This document shows, one piece after another, positions 15,175-23,873 of a stretch of DNA of 38,345 nucleotides. The stretch covers positions 1-38,345 of the forward strand of contig CACKQA010000003.1 in NCBI GenBank assembly GCA_902602135.1, in the 5' to 3' direction. Position numbers and translations under genes: made by a program. The notes beneath the pieces were generated by a model, which did no database searches, was not told the origin of the DNA, and was given only the letters and a program-made list of their open reading frames with translations. The DNA comes from an uncultured Alphaproteobacteria bacterium. GTDB lineage: Bacteria; Pseudomonadota; Alphaproteobacteria; HIMB59; GCA-002718135. Every line of letters begins with the position of its first letter. The first letter of the stretch is position 1.

Positions 15175-15378
15175 ATGGTTATCAGAAGAAAATCTAGTAT
15201 TTATAAAAAATTGTATGAAATTAATGGTCAAAAAATGATGTTTGGTCACGATAATATACATTTCAAAACAATAAACTTACCTGCAAAACAGAGATACAAA
15301 AATCTATGTAGTAAATTTGGTTTAAAAAAAATTAAATCTTCAGTTAAAAAAAATTTTCAAATAATAAATATTAATTAA
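15175..15378 (+). CDS. Small basic protein, unknown function
   Basis: 67 residues, very rich in Lys, no membrane segment. It opens with MVIRRKSSIYKKLYEINGQ and ends with a Lys/Ile/Asn-rich tail. The stop at 15376-15378 is followed directly by the GTG start of the FAD oxidoreductase gene, which supports a real coding unit. I recognise no domain; a role in nucleic-acid binding is possible from charge alone, but this is not evidence of function. Confidence 0.5.
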   Translation: MVIRRKSSIYKKLYEINGQKMMFGHDNIHFKTINLPAKQRYKNLCSKFGLKKIKSSVKKNFQIININ

Positions 15379-16356
15379 GTGAAAAATATTGCAATAATTG
15401 GAGCTGGGATGACTGGCTTGTCTCTTGCTTATAATCTTCAAGAACATAATATTTATATTTTTGATAAATCATGGAGACCAGGAGGAAGAGTCTCTACTAG
15501 AAAGCATGATAATTATCTTTTTGATCATGGCGCACATTATTTATCGACAAATCATTCTGTAAATCAATTAAATGAAGTAGTAACTAAATATAACTTGGGA
15601 CAAATAATAGAAATAGATTTTGCAACAGATTATTTAAAAAATAAAAAAACTAGAAAAAAAATTATTATTGGTCAAAATGGAATGAATTCTATTCCAAAGT
15701 CTATTTTTGATAATATTAAAGTAAATAGTTATTTAAATTCAAAAATAATTAAAATTTCAAAAAATAGTAATGATCTCTTCTCACTATTTTCTGAAAAGGA
15801 AGAAATTAAAGATTTTGATTATGTTTTAATTTGTATACCTTATTTACAATCAAAAGAACTTTCAAAAGATTTAATTGATTTTACTCAAATTGTTAACGAG
15901 CCATCTTATGACCCCATACATACTGTAATGTTAAGCTATAAGGATAATAATAACATTAATGTTAAAGCTGGATTAAATCTTCATAAAGATATTAGTTTCT
16001 TTATGAATCAAAATATTAAATTTAAAGAATTATCCCATGATTGTTGGGTATTAAATATGAGTTCTGAATATACGAATAACAATATTAACATTGATAAATC
16101 TGATCTAGAAAAATACGCTCAATCAATATTTGAAAAAACATTTGGTATAAAAAATGAGATAAGATTTATTAAATCACACAGATGGCTATATGCACAAACA
16201 AAAGTAAGTTATAATAGTATTTCAAAAAAAAATTGGATTAATTCTAAGGATAATAAAATATTTTTAAGTGGAGACTGGGTTCTAGGAAAAAGTCTAAGCG
16301 ATGCCTGGGATGCAGGTGAAAAATTATCACATTATATTAAGATTTTATCAATTTAA
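15379..16356 (+). CDS. Renalase-like FAD-dependent amine oxidase family protein
   Basis: 325 residues. The N-terminal dinucleotide-binding motif is IAIIGAGMTGLSLAYNL, then FDKSWRPGGRVSTRK, the Arg-containing loop that contacts FAD, and FDHGAHYLS. The C-terminal block KSHRWLYAQTKV and FLSGDWVLGKSLSDAWDAGEKLS (FAD ribityl contact) match the COG3380/renalase-type group rather than classical monoamine oxidases. Members oxidise small reduced nicotinamide isomers or unknown amines; the substrate is not known. The start is GTG, directly after the stop of the preceding small gene; the Rossmann motif begins at residue 4, so no other start is plausible. It converges on the aminotransferase gene with two bases between stops. 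Confidence 0.8.
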   Translation: MKNIAIIGAGMTGLSLAYNLQEHNIYIFDKSWRPGGRVSTRKHDNYLFDHGAHYLSTNHSVNQLNEVVTKYNLGQIIEIDFATDYLKNKKTRKKIIIGQNGMNSIPKSIFDNIKVNSYLNSKIIKISKNSNDLFSLFSEKEEIKDFDYVLICIPYLQSKELSKDLIDFTQIVNEPSYDPIHTVMLSYKDNNNINVKAGLNLHKDISFFMNQNIKFKELSHDCWVLNMSSEYTNNNINIDKSDLEKYAQSIFEKTFGIKNEIRFIKSHRWLYAQTKVSYNSISKKNWINSKDNKIFLSGDWVLGKSLSDAWDAGEKLSHYIKILSI

Positions 16357-16358
16357 TA

Positions 16359-17549
16359 TTAATTATTAAAATATCTTTTAATATTTTTAGCTGCCTGTCT
16401 TATTCTTTGAGTATTTTCTACTAGACCAATACGAACAAATCCCTCGCCTCCTTTTCCAAAAGCTAAACCAGGAGCTACTGCAACGTCGGCATTTATCATT
16501 AAATTTTTGGCAAACTTCATAGAACCCATTTTTTTATATTTTTTTGGTAAAGGAGCCCATACAAACATTGATGCTTCAGGCTCTGGAATTTTATCCCAAC
16601 CAGCCCTTTCAAAAGATTCAATTAAAACATCTCTTCTTTTTTTATAAATCTCTCTTATTTCTTCTACACATCTTTGAGATCCATTTAAAGCTGCAGTGGC
16701 TGCTACTTGCACAGGAGTAAAAGCACCATAGTCTACATAAGATTTAATTTTTGTTAATGCTTCAATTAATGTTTTGTTTCCAACAGCAAAACCTATTCTC
16801 CATCCTGCCATTGCATAAGTTTTAGATAAAGTCGTAAATTCAACAGCTATGTTCTTAGCTCCATTAACTTCTAATATTGATGGAGGTGGATATTTACCAA
16901 AATAAATTTCAGAATAAGCTAAATCAGATAAAATATAAACTTGATATTTTTTTGCAATTTTTACTAATTCTTTATAAAAATGTAAATCTACTATTTGAGC
17001 TGTTGGATTAGAAGGAAAAGAAACAATAATAACTTTTATTGAAGAGTATTTTTTTAAATTATTAACAATATTTGATAAAAATTTGTTTCTATCGAATTGT
17101 CCATTATAAAATGTTCTTAAAGGTGTTAATTTTGCTCCGGCAATCATAAAACCATATGGATGAACAGGGTATGATGGATCAGGGCATAATATCCTGTCTC
17201 CTCTTGAAGTTATAGCTTGTGCTAAATTTGCTAAACCTTCCTTTGAACCAATTGTTACTATAATTTCACTTGATGGATTTAGATCAACATTAAATCGTTT
17301 TTTATAATATTTAGCTTGAGCTTTTCTTAATCCATTAATGCCTTTTGAAACTGAATAACGTCCAACACCTGGTTTATCTACAACTTCTTTTAATTTCTGT
17401 CTTATGTGAAGAGGTGTTGGCATATCAGGATTGCCCATGCCAAAATCAATAATATCCCTACCTTCTGATCTCAGTTTCATTTTTAATGAATTTATCTCCC
17501 CAAATATATATGGGGGAAGTCTATTAATTCTTTCAAATTTAGATTTCAC
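16359..17549 (-). CDS. alaC: Glutamate-pyruvate (alanine) aminotransferase, AlaC-like
   Basis: 396 residues, fold-type I PLP aminotransferase. Lys243 in TTLSKTYAMAGWRIGFAVGN forms the Schiff base. NPTAQ (181-185) and SDLAYSE (208-214) bind the cofactor, and the last block (EGFVRIGLVEN) holds the carboxylate-binding Arg. The opening FERINRLPPYIFGEIN and DFGMGNPDMPTP are typical of AlaC/YfdZ-type enzymes, which make alanine from pyruvate and glutamate. Relatives such as LL-diaminopimelate aminotransferase are similar, so substrate specificity is inferred. It is transcribed alone, divergently from the zinc peptidase gene. Confidence 0.82.
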   Translation of the reverse strand: MKSKFERINRLPPYIFGEINSLKMKLRSEGRDIIDFGMGNPDMPTPLHIRQKLKEVVDKPGVGRYSVSKGINGLRKAQAKYYKKRFNVDLNPSSEIIVTIGSKEGLANLAQAITSRGDRILCPDPSYPVHPYGFMIAGAKLTPLRTFYNGQFDRNKFLSNIVNNLKKYSSIKVIIVSFPSNPTAQIVDLHFYKELVKIAKKYQVYILSDLAYSEIYFGKYPPPSILEVNGAKNIAVEFTTLSKTYAMAGWRIGFAVGNKTLIEALTKIKSYVDYGAFTPVQVAATAALNGSQRCVEEIREIYKKRRDVLIESFERAGWDKIPEPEASMFVWAPLPKKYKKMGSMKFAKNLMINADVAVAPGLAFGKGGEGFVRIGLVENTQRIRQAAKNIKRYFNN

Positions 17550-17632
17550 TTTTTAAGCAATAATTAATTATTGATAATAATACTAGTTTAAATAAAATTG
17601 ATTTTTAATAATATTATTCCTATTTTTATATT

Positions 17633-18337
17633 GTGATTAAATTTTTTTACTATTTTTTGCCATTTATTGTAATGTTTCTACCAAGTTTATGGGTAAATTA
17701 TATTTTAAAAAAATATAATAAAATTTTACCTGATATGCCTTTCACTGGTAGAGAACTTGGAAAAAAAATACTTGAAGAAGAAAAAATTACCAATGTATCA
17801 ATTAATCCTATTCAGCAATTAGATCATTACAATCCTAAAGAAAAAAAAATACATATCGCTACAGATAAACTTGATAAAAAAAGTATTACAAGCATTGCGG
17901 TTGTTGCACACGAAATTGGTCATGCAATTCAAGATAAAGAAAAATACAAACCACTTATTCTTAGGCAATCATTAATTGAAAAAACAATGATCTTTCAAAG
18001 AATTGGCTCGTTTTTATTAATTATAGGAATACCATCAATATTTGCCTTCACTAAAAGTCCATTTATCACCCTTATTGCTGCGATAATAATAATGGGATGT
18101 TTGTCTACAAATGTGCTAATCCATTTGATTACTCTTCCTGTAGAATTTGATGCAAGTTTTAAGAGAGCGTTACCAATACTCAAAAGATTTGTTCCTAGAG
18201 AGAATATGTACCAATGCAAATCTGTTTTAAGAGCTGCTGCATTGACATATTTAGCTCAATCCATTGTAAGTATATTTAGATTAAAAATAATACTGTTATC
18301 TTTTATCAATATTTTTAAGTCAATTATAAGAAGATAA
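17633..18337 (+). CDS. Membrane-bound neutral zinc metallopeptidase (YugP-like)
   Basis: 234 residues. The N-terminal helix is followed by a cytosolic or periplasmic catalytic part with HEIGH (93-97) and then LRQSLI, two membrane helices and LPVEFDASFKRAL, the conserved Glu-Phe-Asp-Ala-Ser block of this peptidase family (YugP / Peptidase_Zn membrane type). The start is GTG, with no better in-frame codon. The C-terminal AAALTYLAQS is also a family hallmark. The target proteins are unknown; a role in membrane-protein quality control is commonly assumed but unproven. It lies 48 bases upstream of the acyltransferase-fusion gene in the same direction. Confidence 0.85.
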   Translation: MIKFFYYFLPFIVMFLPSLWVNYILKKYNKILPDMPFTGRELGKKILEEEKITNVSINPIQQLDHYNPKEKKIHIATDKLDKKSITSIAVVAHEIGHAIQDKEKYKPLILRQSLIEKTMIFQRIGSFLLIIGIPSIFAFTKSPFITLIAAIIIMGCLSTNVLIHLITLPVEFDASFKRALPILKRFVPRENMYQCKSVLRAAALTYLAQSIVSIFRLKIILLSFINIFKSIIRR

Positions 18338-18385
18338 TATTTTTCTCTTTAAAAAAAATGGGAAATTTATTAAGTTAGATAATTA

Positions 18386-20998
18386 ATGAATTTAAGTGAA
18401 AAAATATCTTTAATACTTGTAGATAAAGGTTTTTCTTTGTCTCCAAAAAAAAATACTGAAGATTTAATCAATTCTAGCACAGAATTTCACAAAAGTAATG
18501 AAGACATCAAAATTGCAGAACAGCATGGTATTGCAGATCAAATTTTTATTCTTTTAAAAGGTGAAGCTGAATATGTAAAATATCATAATAATGTTTTTTA
18601 TAAGTTAGCAACATTAAAGAATGCAGGGTCACCTCTTGGTATTTCAGGCTTAAATGCGCCAGGTAGATATATGTCAGATATATTTATTAAAGGTAATTCA
18701 GAATATATTTCTATCAAAATAGAAAAGTTAAAAGAATTGGAAGAAGTAGATCCGGACTATGCAAGTTTTTTTTATTCTTTTTTATTATTTGAATCAATTA
18801 ATTTAATATGGTCATCTCGCAATTTAGAAAAACCTATTGAACACAAAAACATTAATTTAGCAGATGGTGTTAAAACTGGTGGAGATATTGTAAATACCAA
18901 AAGAATTAAAAATTCAGCATTTTTAGCTTTTCTTGATGATAACGATTTAGATGAATTAATACATTACGCAAACGTTAGATTATTTTCATCTGGTGAATTT
19001 ATAACATTAGAAGGTAAAAATTCTGATGGAATAAATATTTTGTTAAAAGGTAAGGTTGAAGCCTCTTTTACAAATTTAAAAGATGACCAATTAGAAAACA
19101 ATTCAAGATCAATAGCTAGACCAGGAGTAGCATTATCCTTATCTTCAGGATTACATGAAATTGAATCACCCTACTCCTTAAAAGCAACAAGAGATACAAC
19201 GATATTAAAATTCTCAAATGAATTTATTGATAATTTAATCAAAACTAATCCAGAATTGGCAATCAAATTTTTTAAAAGACAATTATGGCAATTAGGACGC
19301 TATATTCAAAGTTCAACAGGCTTAACAACCTATCCAGCTAAAAATGAAAAAGAGTTTTTTCAATATTTATTAAATGATAATTCTGCAACAATACCAAGTA
19401 ATTCCAAACTTTATACAATACCTCATTTATTAGAAAATCATTTAACTCATTCGTTAGCATTCGATACAATTTATGATTTAATTATCGCAGGTAATGATGA
19501 TGAAAAATCTATAGCTAGTTTAATGATTGATGCATTGAGTGGTATAGAAAGAAAAAATAGATTTTTCAAACAACTAAACAAAATATACAACAGAGTAGCA
19601 AATTCATATGATTCAATAAATAAACAAGCATTACAAAAATTAACAAATTCAGATTTTATAAAAGCTTTTGATCAAGTACCTTATGTTATTAAAGGAATGG
19701 AGAATTTACCTGATGAAGCCACAAACATATTTTTTTATAATCATTTGGCAAGCATTGAAGAAAATGGTTTAGCTAATGGACATCAATTTAGTATAGATAG
19801 TCACTTTATAAGTGCAAAAATTTTATTTCCAAAATATGGTGATGGTGGTCAAAGAATTGCTCGATATTCTAGAAATACAGAATTCTGGAGATATAATTAT
19901 TATGAGAATTTAGATTATATTTTCGTCCATACACCAGAATCAGATTATTTAAATGAAACTCAAGAACAAAAAAAGAAAAGAAAAAATAAATTATTTATCG
20001 AAACTCAAAATATTTTTGACCAAAACAGACCTTTAGTTATAGCACCAGAAGGTACATCTGAAACTGAAAATAATTTAACTCCAAATTCCCCAGGCCCATT
20101 AAAACCAGGTGCATTTTTATTAGCAAATCAATTAAAACCAGAGCCCCTTCTTGTTCCAATTGCATTAGCAAATTTTGATTATTCAATTTCTGATACTATT
20201 TATTCAGCAGTTATTAAAGAACCAATAAAAATAAAAGATTTTGTAAATGATATGAAAAATAAAAAAGAGTTAGAAAATTTTTTATCTAAATATAGAAAAA
20301 CTTTTAGAACATATGTTGAGGAAGCAATTGAATTAGCAAAATCTGCTTCAAAAAATAAAATTAATTATGAAGATGTGGTTAGTAACTTAAATTTAGTAAG
20401 CCCTATTGAAGAAGAATTTGAAGCAGACGTGAGAGAATTAGAAATTAAATTACATTCAGATCAATATAAAAATAACAAAATAGTCTTATTTGGAAGTTCA
20501 ACATTTAGAGATTGGGAAAATGCAAAAACTGATTTGTCATTTAATAGTTTATTAAATTTAGGATTTGGTGGTTCCACATTAGTATCATGCCGAACCTATT
20601 TTAATAGAATAGTAGTCCCAAATAATCCTGACAAGATGATTTTTTATGCAGGTGATAATGATATAGGAAGCGGAATGAGTGCTGAAGATCTAGAAAATGA
20701 ATTTTTATTATTTGCTTCTGAAGTTAATGAAAAATTACCTCATACCTTATGTTTTTTTGTTTCTATTAAGCCAAGTGTATTTAGGAATAATTATTTAAAT
20801 ACAATATTAGATGCAAATGAACGAATTAAAAACAAAATTGAGAATTTTAGTCAATGGCGCTATATTGATCTTTGCTCTCCTATGCTTGATGCTGGATTTG
20901 AAAAATTTTATTCAGAAGATCCATTACACATGAATGTACTTGGTTACAGTCTCTTAAGTAAATTAATTAGAGATGAAATCTCGAAATTTACAATTTAA
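18386..20998 (+). CDS. Four-domain protein: two cyclic-nucleotide-binding domains, PlsC-type acyltransferase, SGNH hydrolase
   Basis: 870 residues. Two Crp-like cyclic-nucleotide-binding beta rolls are at about 25-120 (DQIFILLKGEAEYV) and 175-310 (FSSGEFITLEGKNSDGINILLKGKVEA). A helical linker (320-440) follows. The acyltransferase domain runs about 440-620: GHQFSID gives the H-x4-D catalytic motif (His466, Asp471) and APEGTSE (553-559) the EGTR-like block. The SGNH/GDSL domain runs about 697-866: FGSS (nucleophile Ser704), LGFGGS, GDND (756-759) and DPLH (845-848). No membrane helix is evident. Inferred role: a signal-controlled enzyme able both to attach acyl groups (lysophospholipid or similar) and to hydrolyse an ester. 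It is transcribed after the zinc peptidase gene and converges on the oxidoreductase operon. Confidence 0.8.
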   Translation: MNLSEKISLILVDKGFSLSPKKNTEDLINSSTEFHKSNEDIKIAEQHGIADQIFILLKGEAEYVKYHNNVFYKLATLKNAGSPLGISGLNAPGRYMSDIFIKGNSEYISIKIEKLKELEEVDPDYASFFYSFLLFESINLIWSSRNLEKPIEHKNINLADGVKTGGDIVNTKRIKNSAFLAFLDDNDLDELIHYANVRLFSSGEFITLEGKNSDGINILLKGKVEASFTNLKDDQLENNSRSIARPGVALSLSSGLHEIESPYSLKATRDTTILKFSNEFIDNLIKTNPELAIKFFKRQLWQLGRYIQSSTGLTTYPAKNEKEFFQYLLNDNSATIPSNSKLYTIPHLLENHLTHSLAFDTIYDLIIAGNDDEKSIASLMIDALSGIERKNRFFKQLNKIYNRVANSYDSINKQALQKLTNSDFIKAFDQVPYVIKGMENLPDEATNIFFYNHLASIEENGLANGHQFSIDSHFISAKILFPKYGDGGQRIARYSRNTEFWRYNYYENLDYIFVHTPESDYLNETQEQKKKRKNKLFIETQNIFDQNRPLVIAPEGTSETENNLTPNSPGPLKPGAFLLANQLKPEPLLVPIALANFDYSISDTIYSAVIKEPIKIKDFVNDMKNKKELENFLSKYRKTFRTYVEEAIELAKSASKNKINYEDVVSNLNLVSPIEEEFEADVRELEIKLHSDQYKNNKIVLFGSSTFRDWENAKTDLSFNSLLNLGFGGSTLVSCRTYFNRIVVPNNPDKMIFYAGDNDIGSGMSAEDLENEFLLFASEVNEKLPHTLCFFVSIKPSVFRNNYLNTILDANERIKNKIENFSQWRYIDLCSPMLDAGFEKFYSEDPLHMNVLGYSLLSKLIRDEISKFTI

Positions 20999-21012
20999 AC
21001 TTAAATAAAAAA

Positions 21013-22035
21013 TTAAATTTTAATTTCTTTTCTTAGTTTATCTGATTTATATGAATTGAAGACTAATGATAAACTCTTTATGTTATCTTCACCACTGGTG
21101 TCGTGTTCAATATTATTTATTAGTGAATCAATGAAATGTTTGTGCGTATTGATTACACTTTCTTGAATTTGATCCCAAGGTTTTGAAATCCATTTATATT
21201 TCTTTGGTTTTCCATCATAAATCTTCTTCTTATTATTTTTGTGAAGAGTAATTTTGTAATTATAGTCCAAATCAATTGAGCCGTTAGAGAATTCTAAATT
21301 AACTAGTGTTTGAGCAAATCTGTCTGGTTTTTTTATTGAAGAAATAGATGCATCAACAATAGTAATGCTGTTATTTTTATTTTTTATCAGGGATATAAAA
21401 TCGGTTTCACCTTTAAATTTATTATTTGTATTTTGATTTACTGTATAAATACTTTTTGCTTCTCCCATAAAAAATCTACTTAAATCAAATAAATGGATTC
21501 CTACATCTAGGGTTAAATACTCTTTTAAATCGTATAAATATGTTTGATTGGTATATCCAACAGGATTTGCATGTCTAAAAGATATCTTGGCATAATGTGG
21601 TTTCGTTAACTGCTCTTTATTTATAATTTCTTTTAATTTTAATAGAGGGCTTTGCCATCTAAAATTCTCATGAACCATAAGTGGGGTTTTGTTTTTTTTA
21701 TATAAAGAAACAATTTTTTTTGCATTTGATAAATTTTCAGCAAATGGCTTTTGTATAGAAGTTGGAATTTTATACTTAGATAAAATTTTTCCAATATTTA
21801 AGTGTGTCTCCATTGTTGTGACAACATCAACAAAGTCAATTTTATGTTTTTTTAACATTTCTTCTATAGATGAATAAGAATGCAAAATGTTAAATTTAGA
21901 TTTAAATTTATTAGCTTTTTTTATATCTAAATCACAAACACATATTATTTCAATATTTCTTAATTCTTTCCAAGCTAAAATATGATTTTCAGCAAAGAAA
22001 CCACAACCAATTAATGCTCCTTTTAATTTTTTCAT
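21013..22035 (-). CDS. Gfo/Idh/MocA oxidoreductase, probably D-apiose dehydrogenase-like
   Basis: 340 residues. Rossmann start GALIGCGFFAENHILAW, then the sugar-dehydrogenase motif QKPFA (usual E replaced by Gln, as in D-apiose dehydrogenase relatives), LMVHENFRWQ, and the catalytic-site block LDVGIHLFDLSRFFMG. Family members oxidise sugars with NAD(P). In the D-apiose pathway ApsD oxidises D-apiose to D-apionolactone, which ApnL then hydrolyses. The gene start overlaps the stop of the lactonase-like gene by four bases (ATGA type), so the two are coupled. The pairing makes the apiose role attractive, but the substrate is an inference. Confidence 0.7.
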   Translation of the reverse strand: MKKLKGALIGCGFFAENHILAWKELRNIEIICVCDLDIKKANKFKSKFNILHSYSSIEEMLKKHKIDFVDVVTTMETHLNIGKILSKYKIPTSIQKPFAENLSNAKKIVSLYKKNKTPLMVHENFRWQSPLLKLKEIINKEQLTKPHYAKISFRHANPVGYTNQTYLYDLKEYLTLDVGIHLFDLSRFFMGEAKSIYTVNQNTNNKFKGETDFISLIKNKNNSITIVDASISSIKKPDRFAQTLVNLEFSNGSIDLDYNYKITLHKNNKKKIYDGKPKKYKWISKPWDQIQESVINTHKHFIDSLINNIEHDTSGEDNIKSLSLVFNSYKSDKLRKEIKI

Positions 22036-23873
22036 TTATCTTCTATAAATTTTATTTCTAATGGCTCAAACGCATATGGATTTGTATCTTTTTTAAAGTT
22101 AAAAAAAGAAAAATCATTATTAAAAATTTCAGTATAATTTTTTAAATTAAGCTTATATTGATTACTAAAATTTATTTCAGGAATATTAATTTCCTTTTTT
22201 TGTTTTGATGAATTTACAAATAAATAATAATTTTTATCTTTTAGTACAATTTTTAGTCCATACACTTCGTTAACTGGATTAAATTTAAAAATTTCTGAAT
22301 TTGATAATGAAATAAGAAAATTATTTAAATGATACAATGGTCTTTTGGCATTATCTTCATTTAATATTCCGTGATACCCATAAATAGAATTAAAAGTAAA
22401 AAATTTTGATTCTTTATTTATTGATTGAATAAAAATTGCCAGTGTCCAAGTTAGTGAAAATAATTGATCATGCCTTGGATCGCTATCAGCCATTTCTAAT
22501 CTTATTTTCTTTTTATTCCTTACAAGACTTTCACCATACGGATTGAAATGCATACCAATAGAAATTGGACCAATATGAACATCGGTACTATTAGAAAAAT
22601 TTTTTAAAGTTTTAAGAATATGAGGTATAGTTTCAGGTGTATTTAACACACCAAAATCACTAGAATCATGAACAATAGGAGTGAAAGAAAAACTGACCAA
22701 ATCATAAAACATTTTTGGTCTCTTTCTATTTAATTCTGTAAAATTAGTGACCATTCCAGAAACAATTTGACTATTAGAAAATATCTTTTTCGCTATTTTA
22801 TAGTATTCATTTAATTCTGGTACTTTAGGCCATTCACCAGCTGGTTGAAAACTATTCAAATATATTTTAGGACAAATTAAAATTTTATCTAAATTAATAG
22901 TATTTTCAGCTATAAAATTATAAATTTTTGTTAACTCTTCTTCAGGATCATTAGCATGATCAACTAAAGCTACAAGAAACATATTTTTGTCAGATCTTGA
23001 AGTTACATTCTTAAAATCTTCAGTAAAATCAATAAGATAGTAATAAAAATCAAAGTTTTTTATTAAATTATCATCAGGAAGAATTGGAGAATCAATTTTT
23101 ATACCAATTTTAGGGAATTTATAGGAATTAGTATGATCAATTTTTACAATATTCTTAGATGGAAATGATCTTTGCTTTTTATTTTCTACATCTATTTTAA
23201 CAGTTTGAGAGAAATTAAACCCTCTTTTTTCTAAATATGGAAAAGGATCTAGTAAAGAACCGCTATATATTTTGTAAGAAGCATCACCCCAGTTTCTTTG
23301 ATCTTCCATTTCAAATAAAATACCCTCAAAATTAATATTAACCAACAAACTATTGTCTAAAGTATAAGTAAGGTTTTTAAATTTGAAAAATGGTTGGTCA
23401 GGTTTTATATTTTCTGGAAATTTTTTTTTCTCTTTTAAATCGTTCCCTTTTGTTACAATGATGTTTGAGCCAACATGATTTTGTAATGGAATTAATAAAT
23501 TAAAACCTATTCTATTAGTCCAAAAATCAGTTAAAAATTCTCCTTCAGAGGATAGAGTGATAGAATTTTCAGAAAATAATATAGTATTTCTTGTTTTAAG
23601 AATTTCATCTATACCATATTCTAAATCGAATATATATTCTAAAGATGTATCAAAGTTCTCTTCATAATTTATAATTTTAGGATCATAGTTATTCCAATTT
23701 TTGTCTCTTACCAAAAATGATATCATCTTTAAAATTTGAAAATTTTGAAAAGTTATATTTCGAAAAAAAAGATTATCTTTTAATAAGGTAAAATTATTAT
23801 TTGAATTTTTTATAAATTTTTCTTCTAATAATTTAGAGTTATACATATAATTTTGAAACTGATTTATAATCAT
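22032..23873 (-). CDS. D-apionate lactonase-like protein
   Basis: 613 residues, a size fitting the ApnL group. The block FEMEDQRNWGDASYKIY is the strongest link: the ApnL family has a near-identical 'MEDQRNWTDASYKTY' segment. Other blocks are LVDHANDPEEELTKIY, FQPAGEWPKVP, and FTPIVHDSSDFGVLNTPETIPH. The C-terminal part looks like a beta-sandwich. ApnL hydrolyses D-apionolactone. No signal peptide, so cytoplasmic. The start ATG overlaps the preceding TTC38-like gene by 35 bases; a second ATG at 23846 would give an eight-base overlap and a product nine residues shorter. The substrate assignment depends on memory of the family and on the dehydrogenase neighbour. Confidence 0.65.
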   Translation of the reverse strand: MIINQFQNYMYNSKLLEEKFIKNSNNNFTLLKDNLFFRNITFQNFQILKMISFLVRDKNWNNYDPKIINYEENFDTSLEYIFDLEYGIDEILKTRNTILFSENSITLSSEGEFLTDFWTNRIGFNLLIPLQNHVGSNIIVTKGNDLKEKKKFPENIKPDQPFFKFKNLTYTLDNSLLVNINFEGILFEMEDQRNWGDASYKIYSGSLLDPFPYLEKRGFNFSQTVKIDVENKKQRSFPSKNIVKIDHTNSYKFPKIGIKIDSPILPDDNLIKNFDFYYYLIDFTEDFKNVTSRSDKNMFLVALVDHANDPEEELTKIYNFIAENTINLDKILICPKIYLNSFQPAGEWPKVPELNEYYKIAKKIFSNSQIVSGMVTNFTELNRKRPKMFYDLVSFSFTPIVHDSSDFGVLNTPETIPHILKTLKNFSNSTDVHIGPISIGMHFNPYGESLVRNKKKIRLEMADSDPRHDQLFSLTWTLAIFIQSINKESKFFTFNSIYGYHGILNEDNAKRPLYHLNNFLISLSNSEIFKFNPVNEVYGLKIVLKDKNYYLFVNSSKQKKEINIPEINFSNQYKLNLKNYTEIFNNDFSFFNFKKDTNPYAFEPLEIKFIEDK

